A stretch of 64,000 nt of DNA from Limnohabitans sp. Rim28 (GTDB lineage: Bacteria; Pseudomonadota; Gammaproteobacteria; Burkholderiales; Burkholderiaceae_C): positions 1 through 64,000 of the forward strand of contig NZ_ALKN02000013.1 in assembly GCF_000293865.2 (NCBI RefSeq). The letters run 5' to 3'. The notes below the pieces were generated by a model that was given only the letters and a program-made list of their open reading frames with translations, was not told the DNA's origin and did not search any database. Both the position numbers and the translations under genes were made by a program. This document shows positions 55,101 through 63,775 of this stretch, piece by piece; position 1 is the stretch's first letter, and each line of letters opens with the position of its first letter.

Positions 55101-56066
55101 ATGCTTTACAAACGCAACAACCCCCAACTGAACAAGAACGGTGAGCTGATTCACTTGCTCTCCACCGAAGGTTTGTCCAAAGACACCCTGACCCACATCC
55201 TCGATACGGCGCAGGGCTTTGTCAGTGTGAGTGACCGCGAAGTGAAGAAGGTCCCGCTTTTGCGGGGCAAAAGCGTGTTCAACCTGTTTTTTGAAAACAG
55301 CACCCGCACCCGCACCACCTTCGACATTGCGGCCACACGTCTGTCTGCCGACGTGTACACACTCGACATCGCGCGGTCTTCGGCCAGCAAAGGCGAGTCG
55401 CTGCTCGACACCATTGCCAACCTGAGCGCCATGGCGGCCGACATTTTCGTGGTCCGTCACAGCGAGTCGGGCGCGCCTTACTTGATCGCCCAGCATGTCG
55501 CGCCCCATGTGCATGTGGTCAACGCGGGCGACGGACGTCATGCCCACCCGACCCAAGCGTTGCTGGACATGTACACCATCCGGCACTACAAAAAAGATTT
55601 TTCAAACCTCACGGTGGCCATCGTGGGCGATGTGTTGCACTCGCGTGTGGCGCGCTCAGACATTCACGCGCTCACCACGCTGGGCTGCGCTGAGGTGCGC
55701 GTGGTCGGCCCTAAAACCCTGGTGCCCGCCGACATGGCGCAAATGGGGGTGCGTGTCTTCAATAACCTGGAAGAAGGCATCCAGGGCTGTGACGTGGTCA
55801 TCATGCTGCGCCTGCAAAACGAACGCATGAGCGGTGCCTTGTTGCCCTCCAGCCAAGAATATTTTGAAAGCTTTGGCCTGACCCCCGAAAAGCTGCAACT
55901 GGCCAAGCCCGACGCCATCGTCATGCACCCGGGGCCGATCAACCGGGGCGTGGAGATCGACTCTGCGGTGGTCGATGGCCAGCAAAGCGTGATCTTGCCG
56001 CAGGTGACTTTCGGCATCGCGGTGCGCATGGCGGTGATGAGCATTGTCGCGGGCAACGTGGCTTAA
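55101..56066 (+). CDS. pyrB: Aspartate carbamoyltransferase catalytic chain
   Basis: 321 residues from ATG 55101; a longer frame back to 54897 lies under pyrR and is rejected. Carbamoyl-phosphate site [21 protein letters not shown] (in parts ~57-77), [29 protein letters not shown] (~138) and [12 protein letters not shown] (~275). No regulatory pyrI is present; instead a degenerate dihydroorotase gene follows after 25 bases, the arrangement in which PyrB forms a dodecamer with the inactive partner. Confidence 0.97.
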   Translation: MLYKRNNPQLNKNGELIHLLSTEGLSKDTLTHILDTAQGFVSVSDREVKKVPLLRGKSVFNLFFENSTRTRTTFDIAATRLSADVYTLDIARSSASKGESLLDTIANLSAMAADIFVVRHSESGAPYLIAQHVAPHVHVVNAGDGRHAHPTQALLDMYTIRHYKKDFSNLTVAIVGDVLHSRVARSDIHALTTLGCAEVRVVGPKTLVPADMAQMGVRVFNNLEEGIQGCDVVIMLRLQNERMSGALLPSSQEYFESFGLTPEKLQLAKPDAIVMHPGPINRGVEIDSAVVDGQQSVILPQVTFGIAVRMAVMSIVAGNVA

Positions 56067-56091
56067 ACCCTAGCCGATCAGGAAACAGACG

Positions 56092-57387
56092 ATGAAACTC
56101 CTCATTCAAAACGGCCGCGTCATGGACCCTGCCAGTGGCTTTGACCAAATCGGCGACGTGGCGATCGCCGCCGGGCGCATCGTGGCCATGGGCCAGGCGC
56201 CTGCTGACTTCTCTCCCAATCGGGTGATCAACGCCAAGGGGTGCATCGTAGCGCCCGGCTTGGTGGATTTGGCCGCACGCCTGCGCGAGCCCGGCCAAGA
56301 ACATGCGGGCATGCTCGAGAGCGAATTGGCCGCAGCCGTGGCCGGTGGCGTGACCAGTTTGGTCTGCCCGCCCGACACCCAGCCCGTGCTCGACGAACCC
56401 GGTCTGGTGGAGATGCTGCGTTACCGCGCCGAAAAATTGCACCAAGCCCGCGTTCTGCCGCTGGGCGCACTCACGGTGGGCCTCCAAGGCGATGTGCTGA
56501 CCGAAATGGGCCAACTCACGGCGGCCGGTTGCGTGGGTTTCAGTCAGGCCGAGGTGCCGATCCCCAGCACACAGGTGCTCCAACGCGCCTTGCAATATGC
56601 CAGTACCTTTGGATTCACGGTCTGGCTGCGCCCGCAGGAGCTGCATCTGGGCAAGGGCGTGGCCGCCAGCGGTCCATTGGCCACGCGCATGGGCCTGTCG
56701 GGCGTGTCGGTGGCGGCCGAAACCATCGCCCTGCACACCATCTTCGAGCTGGTCCGGTCGACGACAGCGCGTGTGCATCTGTGCCGCATCAGCAGCGCCC
56801 AAGGCGTTGAACTGTTGCGTCAGGCCAAGGCCGAGGGCCTGCCTGTGACGGCCGACGTGAGCATCAATTCGCTGCACCTGACCGATGCCGACATGGGCTA
56901 CTTTGACAGCCGCGCGCGCCTCACGCCCGTGCTGCGTCAGCAACGTGACCGCGACGCCCTGCGTGCCGGTTTGGCCGACGGCACGCTCGATGTGCTCGTG
57001 TCAGACCACACCCCGGTGGATGCCGACGCCAAGGCCTTGCCCTTTGCCGAAGCCGAACCTGGCGCGACCGGTTTGGAATTGTTGTGGAGCCTGGCTTTGA
57101 AGTGGGGCCAAGATGCCCAACTGCCCGTGACCGATGTGCTGTCGCGCATCACGGCCGACCCGGCCCGCGTGCTGGGCACGACTTTGGGCAGCTTGCAAGA
57201 TTCGGTCGGCCATTTGGCGGTGGGCGGCGTGGCCGATGTGTGCGTGTTGACCACCGAAGGCCATTGGTTGGTGGGCGATGCGGCCTTGCGCAGCCAAGGC
57301 AAGAGCACGCCGTTTTCAGGCTATGAATTGCCCGGTCGTGTGTTGGCCACGGTGGTGGGCGGACAAGTGGCCTTCGAAGCCGCTTGA
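56092..57387 (+). CDS. pyrX: Dihydroorotase-like, probably inactive (PyrC'/PyrX) partner of PyrB
   Basis: 431 residues of the class I dihydroorotase family, but the metal-binding HxH of VDLHVHLREPG is replaced (VDLAARLREPG, residues 61-63), and the other ligand histidines are changed (LRPQELHLG, VHLCRISS). Only the late Asp site SDHTPVD (~303) remains. Such pseudo-dihydroorotases have a structural role in holding PyrB in an active complex in pseudomonads. ATG 56092 with AGGAAACAGACG ahead. Overlaps the acyltransferase gene as TGATG. Confidence 0.88.
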   Translation: MKLLIQNGRVMDPASGFDQIGDVAIAAGRIVAMGQAPADFSPNRVINAKGCIVAPGLVDLAARLREPGQEHAGMLESELAAAVAGGVTSLVCPPDTQPVLDEPGLVEMLRYRAEKLHQARVLPLGALTVGLQGDVLTEMGQLTAAGCVGFSQAEVPIPSTQVLQRALQYASTFGFTVWLRPQELHLGKGVAASGPLATRMGLSGVSVAAETIALHTIFELVRSTTARVHLCRISSAQGVELLRQAKAEGLPVTADVSINSLHLTDADMGYFDSRARLTPVLRQQRDRDALRAGLADGTLDVLVSDHTPVDADAKALPFAEAEPGATGLELLWSLALKWGQDAQLPVTDVLSRITADPARVLGTTLGSLQDSVGHLAVGGVADVCVLTTEGHWLVGDAALRSQGKSTPFSGYELPGRVLATVVGGQVAFEAA

Positions 57388-58148
57388 TGGCAGGGCGCAG
57401 CACCAGCATGGTTTCTTTGGGCGCCGTTTGGAAATTTTTGCGCGGTCTGTGGCATGTGCTGATGGGCATGTGGACGATTTACGTGCGCTTTCCCCAGTTC
57501 AGCCCCGAGCAACGTGAGATGCGCGTGCAAGCGTGGGCACTGCAGTTTTTGGCCTTGTGGGGCGTGCACTTGCGGGTGCTCGGCCAACCTGTGGCCAACG
57601 GCCCCACGCTGATGGTGGCCAACCACATTTCTTGGTTGGACATTTTGGTCATTCACGCGGCCAGGCACTGTCGTTTTGTGTCCAAATCCGACATCCGTGA
57701 CTGGCCCTTGGTGGGCATGTTGGCCACGGGTGCTGGCACGCTGTACATCGAGCGCACCAGCCGCAAAGATGCGCTGCGCATGGTCCAGGACATGGCCGAT
57801 GCCATGAGGAATGGCGATGTGGTGGCGGTCTTTCCGGAGGGCACCACCAGCGATGGACGCGCGTTGTTGCCTTTTCATGCCAACTTGATTCAGGCGGCCA
57901 TACAGGCCGATGCCCCAGTGCAACCCATGTCGATCAAGTTCACCGATGCCCAAACCGGTGAATTGAGTTTTGCGCCTTGTTACATCGGCGACGACACCTT
58001 GATTGGGTCCATGTGGCGAACCCTGAAATCCAGCCGCATCGAAGCGGTGGTTCATTTTGGAGAACCCCAAACCGCCAACGGCCGGGATCGACGCGCTTGG
58101 GCGCAGGATCTGCGCCAAGACATCATGCTGTTGCGGGATACGCCCTAG
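57387..58148 (+). CDS. 1-acyl-glycerol-3-phosphate/lysophospholipid acyltransferase family
   Basis: 253 residues from ATG 57387 (TTG three bases earlier is the alternative). PlsC motifs: VANHISWLDILVIH (NHxxxxD, ~75), FVSKSDIRDWPLVG, and VFPEGTTSDGRALLPFHANL (~150, the glycerophosphate-binding FPEGT), then APVQPMSIKF. Inner-membrane N-terminus. Transfers acyl chains to lysophosphatidate or another lysolipid (possibly ornithine-lipid type). Last gene of the yqgE-ruvX-pyrR-pyrB-pyrX run, with TGATG overlap to pyrX. Confidence 0.9.
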   Translation: MAGRSTSMVSLGAVWKFLRGLWHVLMGMWTIYVRFPQFSPEQREMRVQAWALQFLALWGVHLRVLGQPVANGPTLMVANHISWLDILVIHAARHCRFVSKSDIRDWPLVGMLATGAGTLYIERTSRKDALRMVQDMADAMRNGDVVAVFPEGTTSDGRALLPFHANLIQAAIQADAPVQPMSIKFTDAQTGELSFAPCYIGDDTLIGSMWRTLKSSRIEAVVHFGEPQTANGRDRRAWAQDLRQDIMLLRDTP

Positions 58149-58183
58149 GGCCTTGGCCGACCAACCACCGTTTTGGCGCTTGT

Positions 58184-59344
58184 TCAGACCAACTTGACCG
58201 GTTGGTATTTGGGGTCGGTGTGCTCGCAAGCCTCGGCCTTGGCACAAGGCATCTGGCACAGACCCCGGTCGGTGACTGGGCAGGTGCGGTTGAAAGTCAC
58301 CACATGGTCCACTTCGGCGCGAATGCCGATCCACTCGCCCAGCTTGTGGTCGTGGTGGCTGGGGACGTGGGCCATCAACAGGTCACCGCTGGCCAAGCGC
58401 AGGGTGTACAGAAATTCAGAACCACGGAAGGCTTTGCGGATGATTTCTGCCTTCACCGGCGCGTCGTCGTCGTGCACGATGTCATCGGCGCGCAAAAGCA
58501 CGTCGCATTGGCCATCCTCAAACACGCAGGGCAGGGGGCATTCGGCCACATCCTTGAGTTCACCCACAGGGGTGCTCACCCAAATGTGCCCGTCCACCTC
58601 ACGCAGGGTGGCGGGGGTGAACACGCCGTGTCCAATGAAGTCGGCCACAAAACGGGTGGCGGGGCGGTGGTAGAGGCTGTAGGCATCGTCCCACTGGTGC
58701 AGTTGCCCTTCGCTCATGACACCGATCACATCGCCAATGGCAAAGGCTTCAAGTTGGTCGTGCGTGACCAACAAGGCGGTGGCTTGGGCGGCCTTGAGGA
58801 TGTTGCGCACCTCTTGCGCCAAGCGTTCACGCAGGTCGATGTCCAGGTTGGAAAAAGGCTCGTCCAACAGCAGCAGGTCGGGCCGAGGGGCCAAAGCACG
58901 GGCCAAGGCCACGCGTTGCTGTTGGCCGCCTGACAACTCGTGCGCAAAACGTTTGTCAGCGCCGTTCAGACCCACCAAATCCAGCACCTCGGCCACGCGG
59001 TGTTGGCGCTCGGTTTTGCTCAGGTGCGCCAAGCCAAAGCCCACATTGCGGCCCACGTCCATGTGGGGGAACAAGGCGTAATCCTGGAAAACCATGCCGA
59101 TGCGGCGGCTTTCTGCGGGTTCGGTGTGTTGCGCGTCGCTGACCACGCGGTCAGACAGCAGCACTTGACCGCCAGAAACTGGCTCCAGTCCGGCCACGGC
59201 CCTGAGCAAACTGGTCTTGCCACAGCCTGATGGGCCAATCAAAACACCAATGTCACCGACCTTGAGGCTCAGGTTGACACCTTGCACCGCAGGCGAGGTG
59301 CTGCCGGGGTAACGGATGTCCAGTTGGCGCAGTTCGAGAAACAT
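58184..59344 (-). CDS. fbpC: Iron(III)-type ABC transporter ATPase (FbpC-like) with cysteine-rich tail
   Basis: 386 residues. Walker A GPSGCGKTSLL (~38), Q-loop MVFQDYALFPH, signature LSGGQQQRVALARAL (~137) and Walker B DLLLLDEPFSNLDIDL (~157). After a TOBE-like C-terminal region (VLLRADDIVHDDDAPVKAE, ~286), the protein ends in a tail with four cysteines (Cys355, Cys363, Cys367, Cys373; spacing C-x7-C-x3-C-x5-C) that I do not know from FbpC. Divergent from the permease gene by 47 bases; no ribosome site, TACAAT ends 7 bases upstream of the ATG, so the message may be leaderless. Iron as substrate is inferred. Confidence 0.88.
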   Translation of the reverse strand: MFLELRQLDIRYPGSTSPAVQGVNLSLKVGDIGVLIGPSGCGKTSLLRAVAGLEPVSGGQVLLSDRVVSDAQHTEPAESRRIGMVFQDYALFPHMDVGRNVGFGLAHLSKTERQHRVAEVLDLVGLNGADKRFAHELSGGQQQRVALARALAPRPDLLLLDEPFSNLDIDLRERLAQEVRNILKAAQATALLVTHDQLEAFAIGDVIGVMSEGQLHQWDDAYSLYHRPATRFVADFIGHGVFTPATLREVDGHIWVSTPVGELKDVAECPLPCVFEDGQCDVLLRADDIVHDDDAPVKAEIIRKAFRGSEFLYTLRLASGDLLMAHVPSHHDHKLGEWIGIRAEVDHVVTFNRTCPVTDRGLCQMPCAKAEACEHTDPKYQPVKLV

Positions 59345-59350
59345 GCGCTT

Positions 59351-59384
59351 GATTGTAGGCAGGTTGATCTGCGCTCCTACAATC
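59351..59384. promoter_or_regulatory. Symmetric divergent promoter with 9-bp inverted repeat
   Basis: GATTGTAGG (59351-59359) and CCTACAATC (59376-59384) are perfect inverted copies with 16 bases between. Each arm contains TACAAT on the strand it would serve (59378-59383 for the permease, 59352-59357 read on minus for the ATPase), 7-8 bases from each start codon. No good -35 is visible. Confidence 0.65.
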
Positions 59385-59391
59385 CACGCCT

Positions 59392-61023
59392 ATGCTGACC
59401 ACTTTGGCCCGCCGTTTATCGGGCCTTCCTTCCTTGCTCTTTGCCCTGCTGGCGCTGGCCTTGGCCTTGCCGGTCTTGGCTGTGCTGGGCTCGTGGCTGC
59501 AGTGGAGCGGCCAAAGTGCCGACATCTTGCTGGAGATGGCCCGCACGGTGCTGCCCGATTACGCGCTGACCACGCTGGGTCTGTGCCTGATGGTGGCGGT
59601 GGGCGTGACGGTGCTGGGCTTGGCCACGGCGGCGCTGGTCACACTGTTTGATTTTCCAGGGCGCGGCGTCTTTGAATGGCTGCTGCTTTTGCCGCTCGCC
59701 ATGCCGGCCTATGTGGTGGCTTATGCTTATACCGACTTTTTGCAGTTCAGCGGGCCGCTGCAGGTGGCCCTGCGTGAGGCGCTGGGTTTGCAGGGCCGCT
59801 TGTGGCCTGACGTGCGCAGCGTCTGGGGTGCGGCGCTGGTGTTCACGCTGTCGCTGTACCCGTATGTGTATTTGCTGGCCCGCACGGCTTTGGTGGAGCG
59901 TGCTTCAGGCTTGATGGAAGCGGCCCGGTTGCTGGGTGCGCCTTTGTCTCGTCGCATCCGAGAAATTGCCTTGCCTTTGGCCCGCCCGGCTGTGGCTGCG
60001 GGCGTGGCACTGGCCCTCATGGAAACCTTGGCCGACTTTGGCGTGTCCAGTTACTTCGGCATCCAGACCTTCACTGCCGGCATCTACAAAGCCTGGCTGT
60101 CCATGGACAACCGCATTGCAGCCGCCCAGTTGGCCACCGTGCTGCTGGCCGTGGTGGTGGTTTTGTTGCAATTGGAGCAACGCGCCCAAAAGCGGATGCG
60201 CTTCAACCAAGGGCGCGGTGCACGCCAGGGCTCGGCCGAAGCCCAGCCTGTGCAGCTGCACGGCATGCGCCGCGTGCTGGCGTGGACAGTCTGCAGCTTG
60301 CCTGTGTTGCTGGGCTTTGTGTTGCCCGTGCTCATCATGCTCAGGGCCTTTGTGGGGGAAACCACTGAAATGCCGTGGGAGCGCTTTGGCCAATGGGCCT
60401 GGACCAGCTTGCGCCTGGGCGCCATCACGGCGGTGCTGGCCGTGGGCGTGGCGCTGGCGCTGGCATTCAGTGTGCGCACCCGCGCTGATCGCATCAGCCA
60501 AGGCGCGATCCAGCTGGTGGGTTTGGGTTACGCCATACCGGGTGCGGTCGTTGTGGTCGGTTTGCTGTTGCCACTGGGTTGGCTCCAGCAAGTTTGGCCC
60601 GCCTCGTCTGCAGGCGCTTGGATCACGGCCACTTCTTTGGGTTTGGTGTGGGCTTATTTGGTGCGTTTTTGCGCGGTGGCCTTGCAATCTGTGCAAAGCG
60701 GCTATGCGCGCATTCCGGCCAGCCTGGACGATTCGGCCCGCATGCTGGGCGTGACCGGTTGGGGCCTGATGCGCCGGGTGCACATGCCCTTGCTGCGGCG
60801 CACCACCGTTGCTGCGGCCTTGCTGGTGTTTGTGGATGTGATGAAGGAGTTGCCCGCCACCATGGTGTTGCGCCCCTTCAACAGTGACACCCTGGCCGTG
60901 GTGGCTTACCAGTTGGCGCGCGATGAGCGCTTGGGCGAAGCGGCTTTGCCCTCGTTGGCGCTGGTGCTGGTGGGCTTGATTCCGGTGATTTTGCTCAGCC
61001 GGACTTTGCGGCAGCCCTCATAA
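59392..61023 (+). CDS. fbpB: Iron(III)-type ABC transporter permease (FbpB-like)
   Basis: 543 residues with two six-helix BPD_transp_1 halves. Each has an EAA-type loop contacting the ATPase: EAARLLGAPLSRRIREIALPLARPAV (~182, in segments) and DSARMLGVTGWGLMRRVHMPLL (~448, in segments), and the arrangement of a fused two-domain permease is typical of FbpB/SfuB-type iron transporters. No periplasmic receptor gene is in the window. Divergent from the ATPase gene, with which it must act. Confidence 0.88.
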   Translation: MLTTLARRLSGLPSLLFALLALALALPVLAVLGSWLQWSGQSADILLEMARTVLPDYALTTLGLCLMVAVGVTVLGLATAALVTLFDFPGRGVFEWLLLLPLAMPAYVVAYAYTDFLQFSGPLQVALREALGLQGRLWPDVRSVWGAALVFTLSLYPYVYLLARTALVERASGLMEAARLLGAPLSRRIREIALPLARPAVAAGVALALMETLADFGVSSYFGIQTFTAGIYKAWLSMDNRIAAAQLATVLLAVVVVLLQLEQRAQKRMRFNQGRGARQGSAEAQPVQLHGMRRVLAWTVCSLPVLLGFVLPVLIMLRAFVGETTEMPWERFGQWAWTSLRLGAITAVLAVGVALALAFSVRTRADRISQGAIQLVGLGYAIPGAVVVVGLLLPLGWLQQVWPASSAGAWITATSLGLVWAYLVRFCAVALQSVQSGYARIPASLDDSARMLGVTGWGLMRRVHMPLLRRTTVAAALLVFVDVMKELPATMVLRPFNSDTLAVVAYQLARDERLGEAALPSLALVLVGLIPVILLSRTLRQPS

Positions 61024-61095
61024 AGCTTGGGTGGCTTTAGCTGAATCTGTGCATAAGCAAAGAACAAATCAATGGTTTGAAGTCTTCTCGAAAAT

Positions 61096-61139
61096 GGCCA
61101 CAATGTGCTTTTGCCGCATGCAGCGGCTACAGCGTGGCC
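61096..61139 (+). repeat. Compound hairpin before the ArsR gene
   Basis: Outer arms GGCCAC (61096-61101) and GTGGCC (61134-61139) enclose GCCGC-ATGCA-GCGGC (61113-61127). It lies between the permease stop and the ArsR start; no T-tail. Could be a leader structure or weak terminator. Confidence 0.35.
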
Positions 61140-61225
61140 TGCGATGGCTGCCCCAAAAAAAGAAACATCGCCTGGATATTGGACAATTGTGCGAAATCCA
61201 TGCCCATCCAATTGGAAGCCAACCC

Positions 61226-61555
61226 ATGCCCGCCAAAGCCCCAGTTGACGACAGCGTCTTGACCGACTCTGAAGAAGTCTTTGAAAAAGCCGCAGAGGTG
61301 TTTCGCGTGATGTCTGCGCCCATGCGTCTGCGCATCATCAGTGCGCTGTGCAATGCCGAGAAAAACGTCGGTGAGTTGCTGGCCGAAATCGACACCACGC
61401 AGCCCAATATGTCACAGCACCTGAACACGCTTTACCAAGCTGGGGTGGTCGGTAAGCGCCGCGATGGCGTACAAATTTATTACCGGATCATCAATGAGAG
61501 GGTAGTGATGCTCTGTCGGACGGTGTGCGTCCAGATCGCCAGCGAGTCCGATTGA
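61226..61555 (+). CDS. ArsR-family regulator, SqrR/BigR-like
   Basis: 109 residues from ATG 61226 (TTGGAAG ahead; the longer frame reaching 61031 lacks a site and starts in a hairpin region). Winged helix with RLRIISALCNAEKNVGELLAEI (in parts ~35-56) and TTQPNMSQHLNTLYQAGVV (recognition helix). Cysteines at about 41, 96 and 100 (ALCNAE, MLCRTVC) sit where the persulfide-sensing pair of SqrR/BigR-type repressors is found. With the sulfide-oxidation genes downstream this suggests sulfide- or persulfide-responsive control. Confidence 0.85.
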   Translation: MPAKAPVDDSVLTDSEEVFEKAAEVFRVMSAPMRLRIISALCNAEKNVGELLAEIDTTQPNMSQHLNTLYQAGVVGKRRDGVQIYYRIINERVVMLCRTVCVQIASESD

Positions 61556-61640
61556 AAGGCAAGCGTCAGTTTCAAGTCGGGTTTTCACGGGCATGGAATC
61601 GGCTTTGACGCGACTAATATCCATACTTAAGGAGAAACGA

Positions 61641-62051
61641 ATGAAAAGAAATCTGTTGTTGCTGATCGGCCTGTTGGTCACAACCCTTTCCTGGGCCGAC
61701 ATCAAGGTGGTTTACCACCTGAGTGAGGGCATTCCTCAGGCATCTCGGGCGATCGGCAACATCCGCAACCACTTGGCAGCCGACCCCAAGGTCAAGATCG
61801 TGGTGGTCGCCCATGGACTGGGCATCGACTTTTTGCTGGATGGCGCTGTCAACCAAATGGACCAAGCCTTTGCCGGGGGCGTGAGCGATTTGGCCAACAA
61901 AGGGGTGGAGTTTCGCGTTTGCAACAACACCTTGGTGGCCCGCAAAATTTCAACCGACAAGTTGTTGATGGAAGCCAAAGTGGTGCCAGCAGGCGTGGCC
62001 GAAGTGGCCACATTGCAAGCCAAGCAAGGCTATGTTTATTTGCGTCCCTGA
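61641..62051 (+). CDS. Exported DsrE/DsrF-like protein
   Basis: 136 residues from ATG 61641 with AAGGAG ahead (the longer frame to 61593 has none). Signal peptide about 1-19 (LLVTTLSWA). The mature protein resembles DsrE/F-like sulfur-carrier folds: IKVVYHLSEGIPQASRAIGNI, KIVVVAHGLGIDFLL, and the conserved Cys in VEFRVCNNTLVAR (~94). Such periplasmic paralogues occur in sox/fcc clusters and probably handle bound persulfide. Ribosome site and position just before the cytochrome and FccB genes indicate one operon. Confidence 0.85.
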   Translation: MKRNLLLLIGLLVTTLSWADIKVVYHLSEGIPQASRAIGNIRNHLAADPKVKIVVVAHGLGIDFLLDGAVNQMDQAFAGGVSDLANKGVEFRVCNNTLVARKISTDKLLMEAKVVPAGVAEVATLQAKQGYVYLRP

Positions 62052-62100
62052 ATGGGCTGGGTGAAACCAGCAAAGCATTGATTTTTATCGAGGAAAACCC

Positions 62101-62409
62101 ATGAAGATGAAACACCTTTTGGCAGCGGCCAGCCTGGTCGCCGTGTCAGGTCTGGCGCAAGCCCAGATTGATCCCCTGCAGGCGCGTAGCTTGGCCGCTT
62201 CTTGCGCGGCCTGCCACGGCACCGATGGCCGAGCTCAGCCGGGCATGATTTCCCTGGCAGGGTCCAATAAGAATGACATGGTCAAAAAAATGCAAGATTA
62301 CAAAGCCGGTCGCGTACCCGCTGCCACGATCATGCACCAGCTCGCCAAGGGCTACACAGATGAGCAAATCGAAGCCATTGCGGTTTATTTTGCAGCCCAA
62401 AAACGATAA
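62101..62409 (+). CDS. Monohaem cytochrome c (c553/FccA-type)
   Basis: 102 residues, signal peptide about 1-22 (SGLAQAQ), then one haem site CAACH (residues 35-39) and a likely axial Met at about 49 or 76 (QPGMISLAG or IMHQLA). Small cytochrome of the c553 type; given that FccB is encoded 11 bases later, it is probably the electron-accepting subunit of the flavocytochrome c sulfide dehydrogenase. Confidence 0.9.
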   Translation: MKMKHLLAAASLVAVSGLAQAQIDPLQARSLAASCAACHGTDGRAQPGMISLAGSNKNDMVKKMQDYKAGRVPAATIMHQLAKGYTDEQIEAIAVYFAAQKR

Positions 62410-62420
62410 GGAAAACTGTC

Positions 62421-63695
62421 ATGCAACGTCGTCATTTTTTACAAACCGGCTCCGCTTTGGGTGCCATGGGCATGGTTTCGGGTTGCGCCACCATCGGTGG
62501 CGGCAGTGGGCCTAAAGTGGTGGTCATCGGTGGCGGTTATGCCGGCGCCACGGCAGCCAAATACTTGCGCATGTGGTCGGACCACAAAATCCAGGTCACC
62601 CTGGTTGAGCCCAATAATGCCTTCATCTCTTGCCCCATCTCCAACTTGGTGCTCGGCGGCAGCAAGACGATGGCCGACATCACCACCCCCTATGACAACC
62701 TGACCAAGCGCCACGGCGTCAAGATCATCCAGGACCGCGTCAACACCATTGACGCCGACAAGCGCATCGTTAAATTGGCGGGCGGCACTGAGCTGAGCTA
62801 TGACCGCCTGATCGTTTCGCCCGGTGTGGACTTCATGTGGGAGACCTTGCCCGGCATGAACCGTGCTGGCGCCAAAGAGCAAGTGATGCACGCCTGGAAG
62901 GCGGGCGAGCAAACCCTGACCCTGCGCAAGCAACTTGAAGCCATGCCCGATGGCGGCGTGTTTGCCATGTCCATTCCCTTGGCGCCTTACCGCTGCCCTC
63001 CCGGCCCTTACGAGCGCGCCTGCCAGGTGGCCGACTATTTCACCAGAGCCAAACCCAAGAGCAAGGTCTTGATTTTGGACGCCAACGACGACGTCACCTC
63101 TAAGCCTGCTTTGTTCAAGAAGGCTTGGACCGACCGCTACAAAGGCATCATCGAGTACCGCAGCAAGCACAACGTGACCGATGTGGATGTGGCCAACAAG
63201 ACCTTGAAGTTCGAGTTCAACGAAGACGTCAAGGCCAGTGTGCTGAACGTGATTCCTTCCATGCGTGCGGGTGACATCGCTGTGAACGCAGGCTTGGCCA
63301 CCGCCAACAAACGCTGGTGCGAAGTGGACTTCTTGACGTTTGAGTCGAAAGCCGCCAAGAACGTGCATGTGTTGGGCGATTCGATCCAAGTCGCTCCTTT
63401 GATGCCCAAGTCTGGCCACATGGCCAACCAACATGGCAAGACCTGCGCGGCAGCGGTCATTGCTTTGTTGATGGACAAACAGGTCAACAACATGCCTGTC
63501 TACAACAACACCTGCTACAGCTTTGTCAGCAGCAAAGACGTGGTTCATGTGGCCAGCGTGCACCGCTACGATGCCGAGAGAAAGACCATGCTGACCGTGC
63601 CCGGCTCGGGCGGCGTTTCGAGCGCTGCCAATGAGCTGGAAGGCATCTACGCCTTGTCTTGGGCGCAAAACATCTGGGCCGATATACTGGCTTGA
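62421..63695 (+). CDS. fccB: Flavocytochrome c sulfide dehydrogenase, flavoprotein subunit
   Basis: 424 residues. Twin-arginine signal with lipobox-like end (MQRRHFLQTGSALGAMG then MVSGCA), FAD Rossmann motif VVIGGGYAGATAAKYL (~34), and the redox cysteine FISCPISNLVLGG (~71), with PYRCPPGPYERACQ (~190) and NTCYSF (~360) as partner cysteine regions. Oxidises sulfide to sulfur/polysulfide in the periplasm and passes electrons to the cytochrome subunit encoded upstream. Followed by a terminator. Confidence 0.92.
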   Translation: MQRRHFLQTGSALGAMGMVSGCATIGGGSGPKVVVIGGGYAGATAAKYLRMWSDHKIQVTLVEPNNAFISCPISNLVLGGSKTMADITTPYDNLTKRHGVKIIQDRVNTIDADKRIVKLAGGTELSYDRLIVSPGVDFMWETLPGMNRAGAKEQVMHAWKAGEQTLTLRKQLEAMPDGGVFAMSIPLAPYRCPPGPYERACQVADYFTRAKPKSKVLILDANDDVTSKPALFKKAWTDRYKGIIEYRSKHNVTDVDVANKTLKFEFNEDVKASVLNVIPSMRAGDIAVNAGLATANKRWCEVDFLTFESKAAKNVHVLGDSIQVAPLMPKSGHMANQHGKTCAAAVIALLMDKQVNNMPVYNNTCYSFVSSKDVVHVASVHRYDAERKTMLTVPGSGGVSSAANELEGIYALSWAQNIWADILA

Positions 63696-63731
63696 TGCAC
63701 CATTTGCGTGGCCACGTGCCACGCCATTGAT

Positions 63732-63767
63732 AAAACGCCGCAGTCTTGGACTGGCGGCGTTTTTTTT
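63732..63767 (+). terminator. Intrinsic terminator after fccB
   Basis: AAAACGCCGCAGTC, loop TTG, GACTGGCGGCGTTTT with one bulged base, then more T's (T8 in all); it lies between convergent fccB and the yeeE-like gene and could serve both, though the T-run is on the plus strand. Confidence 0.85.
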
Positions 63768-63775
63768 GGGGTGAA

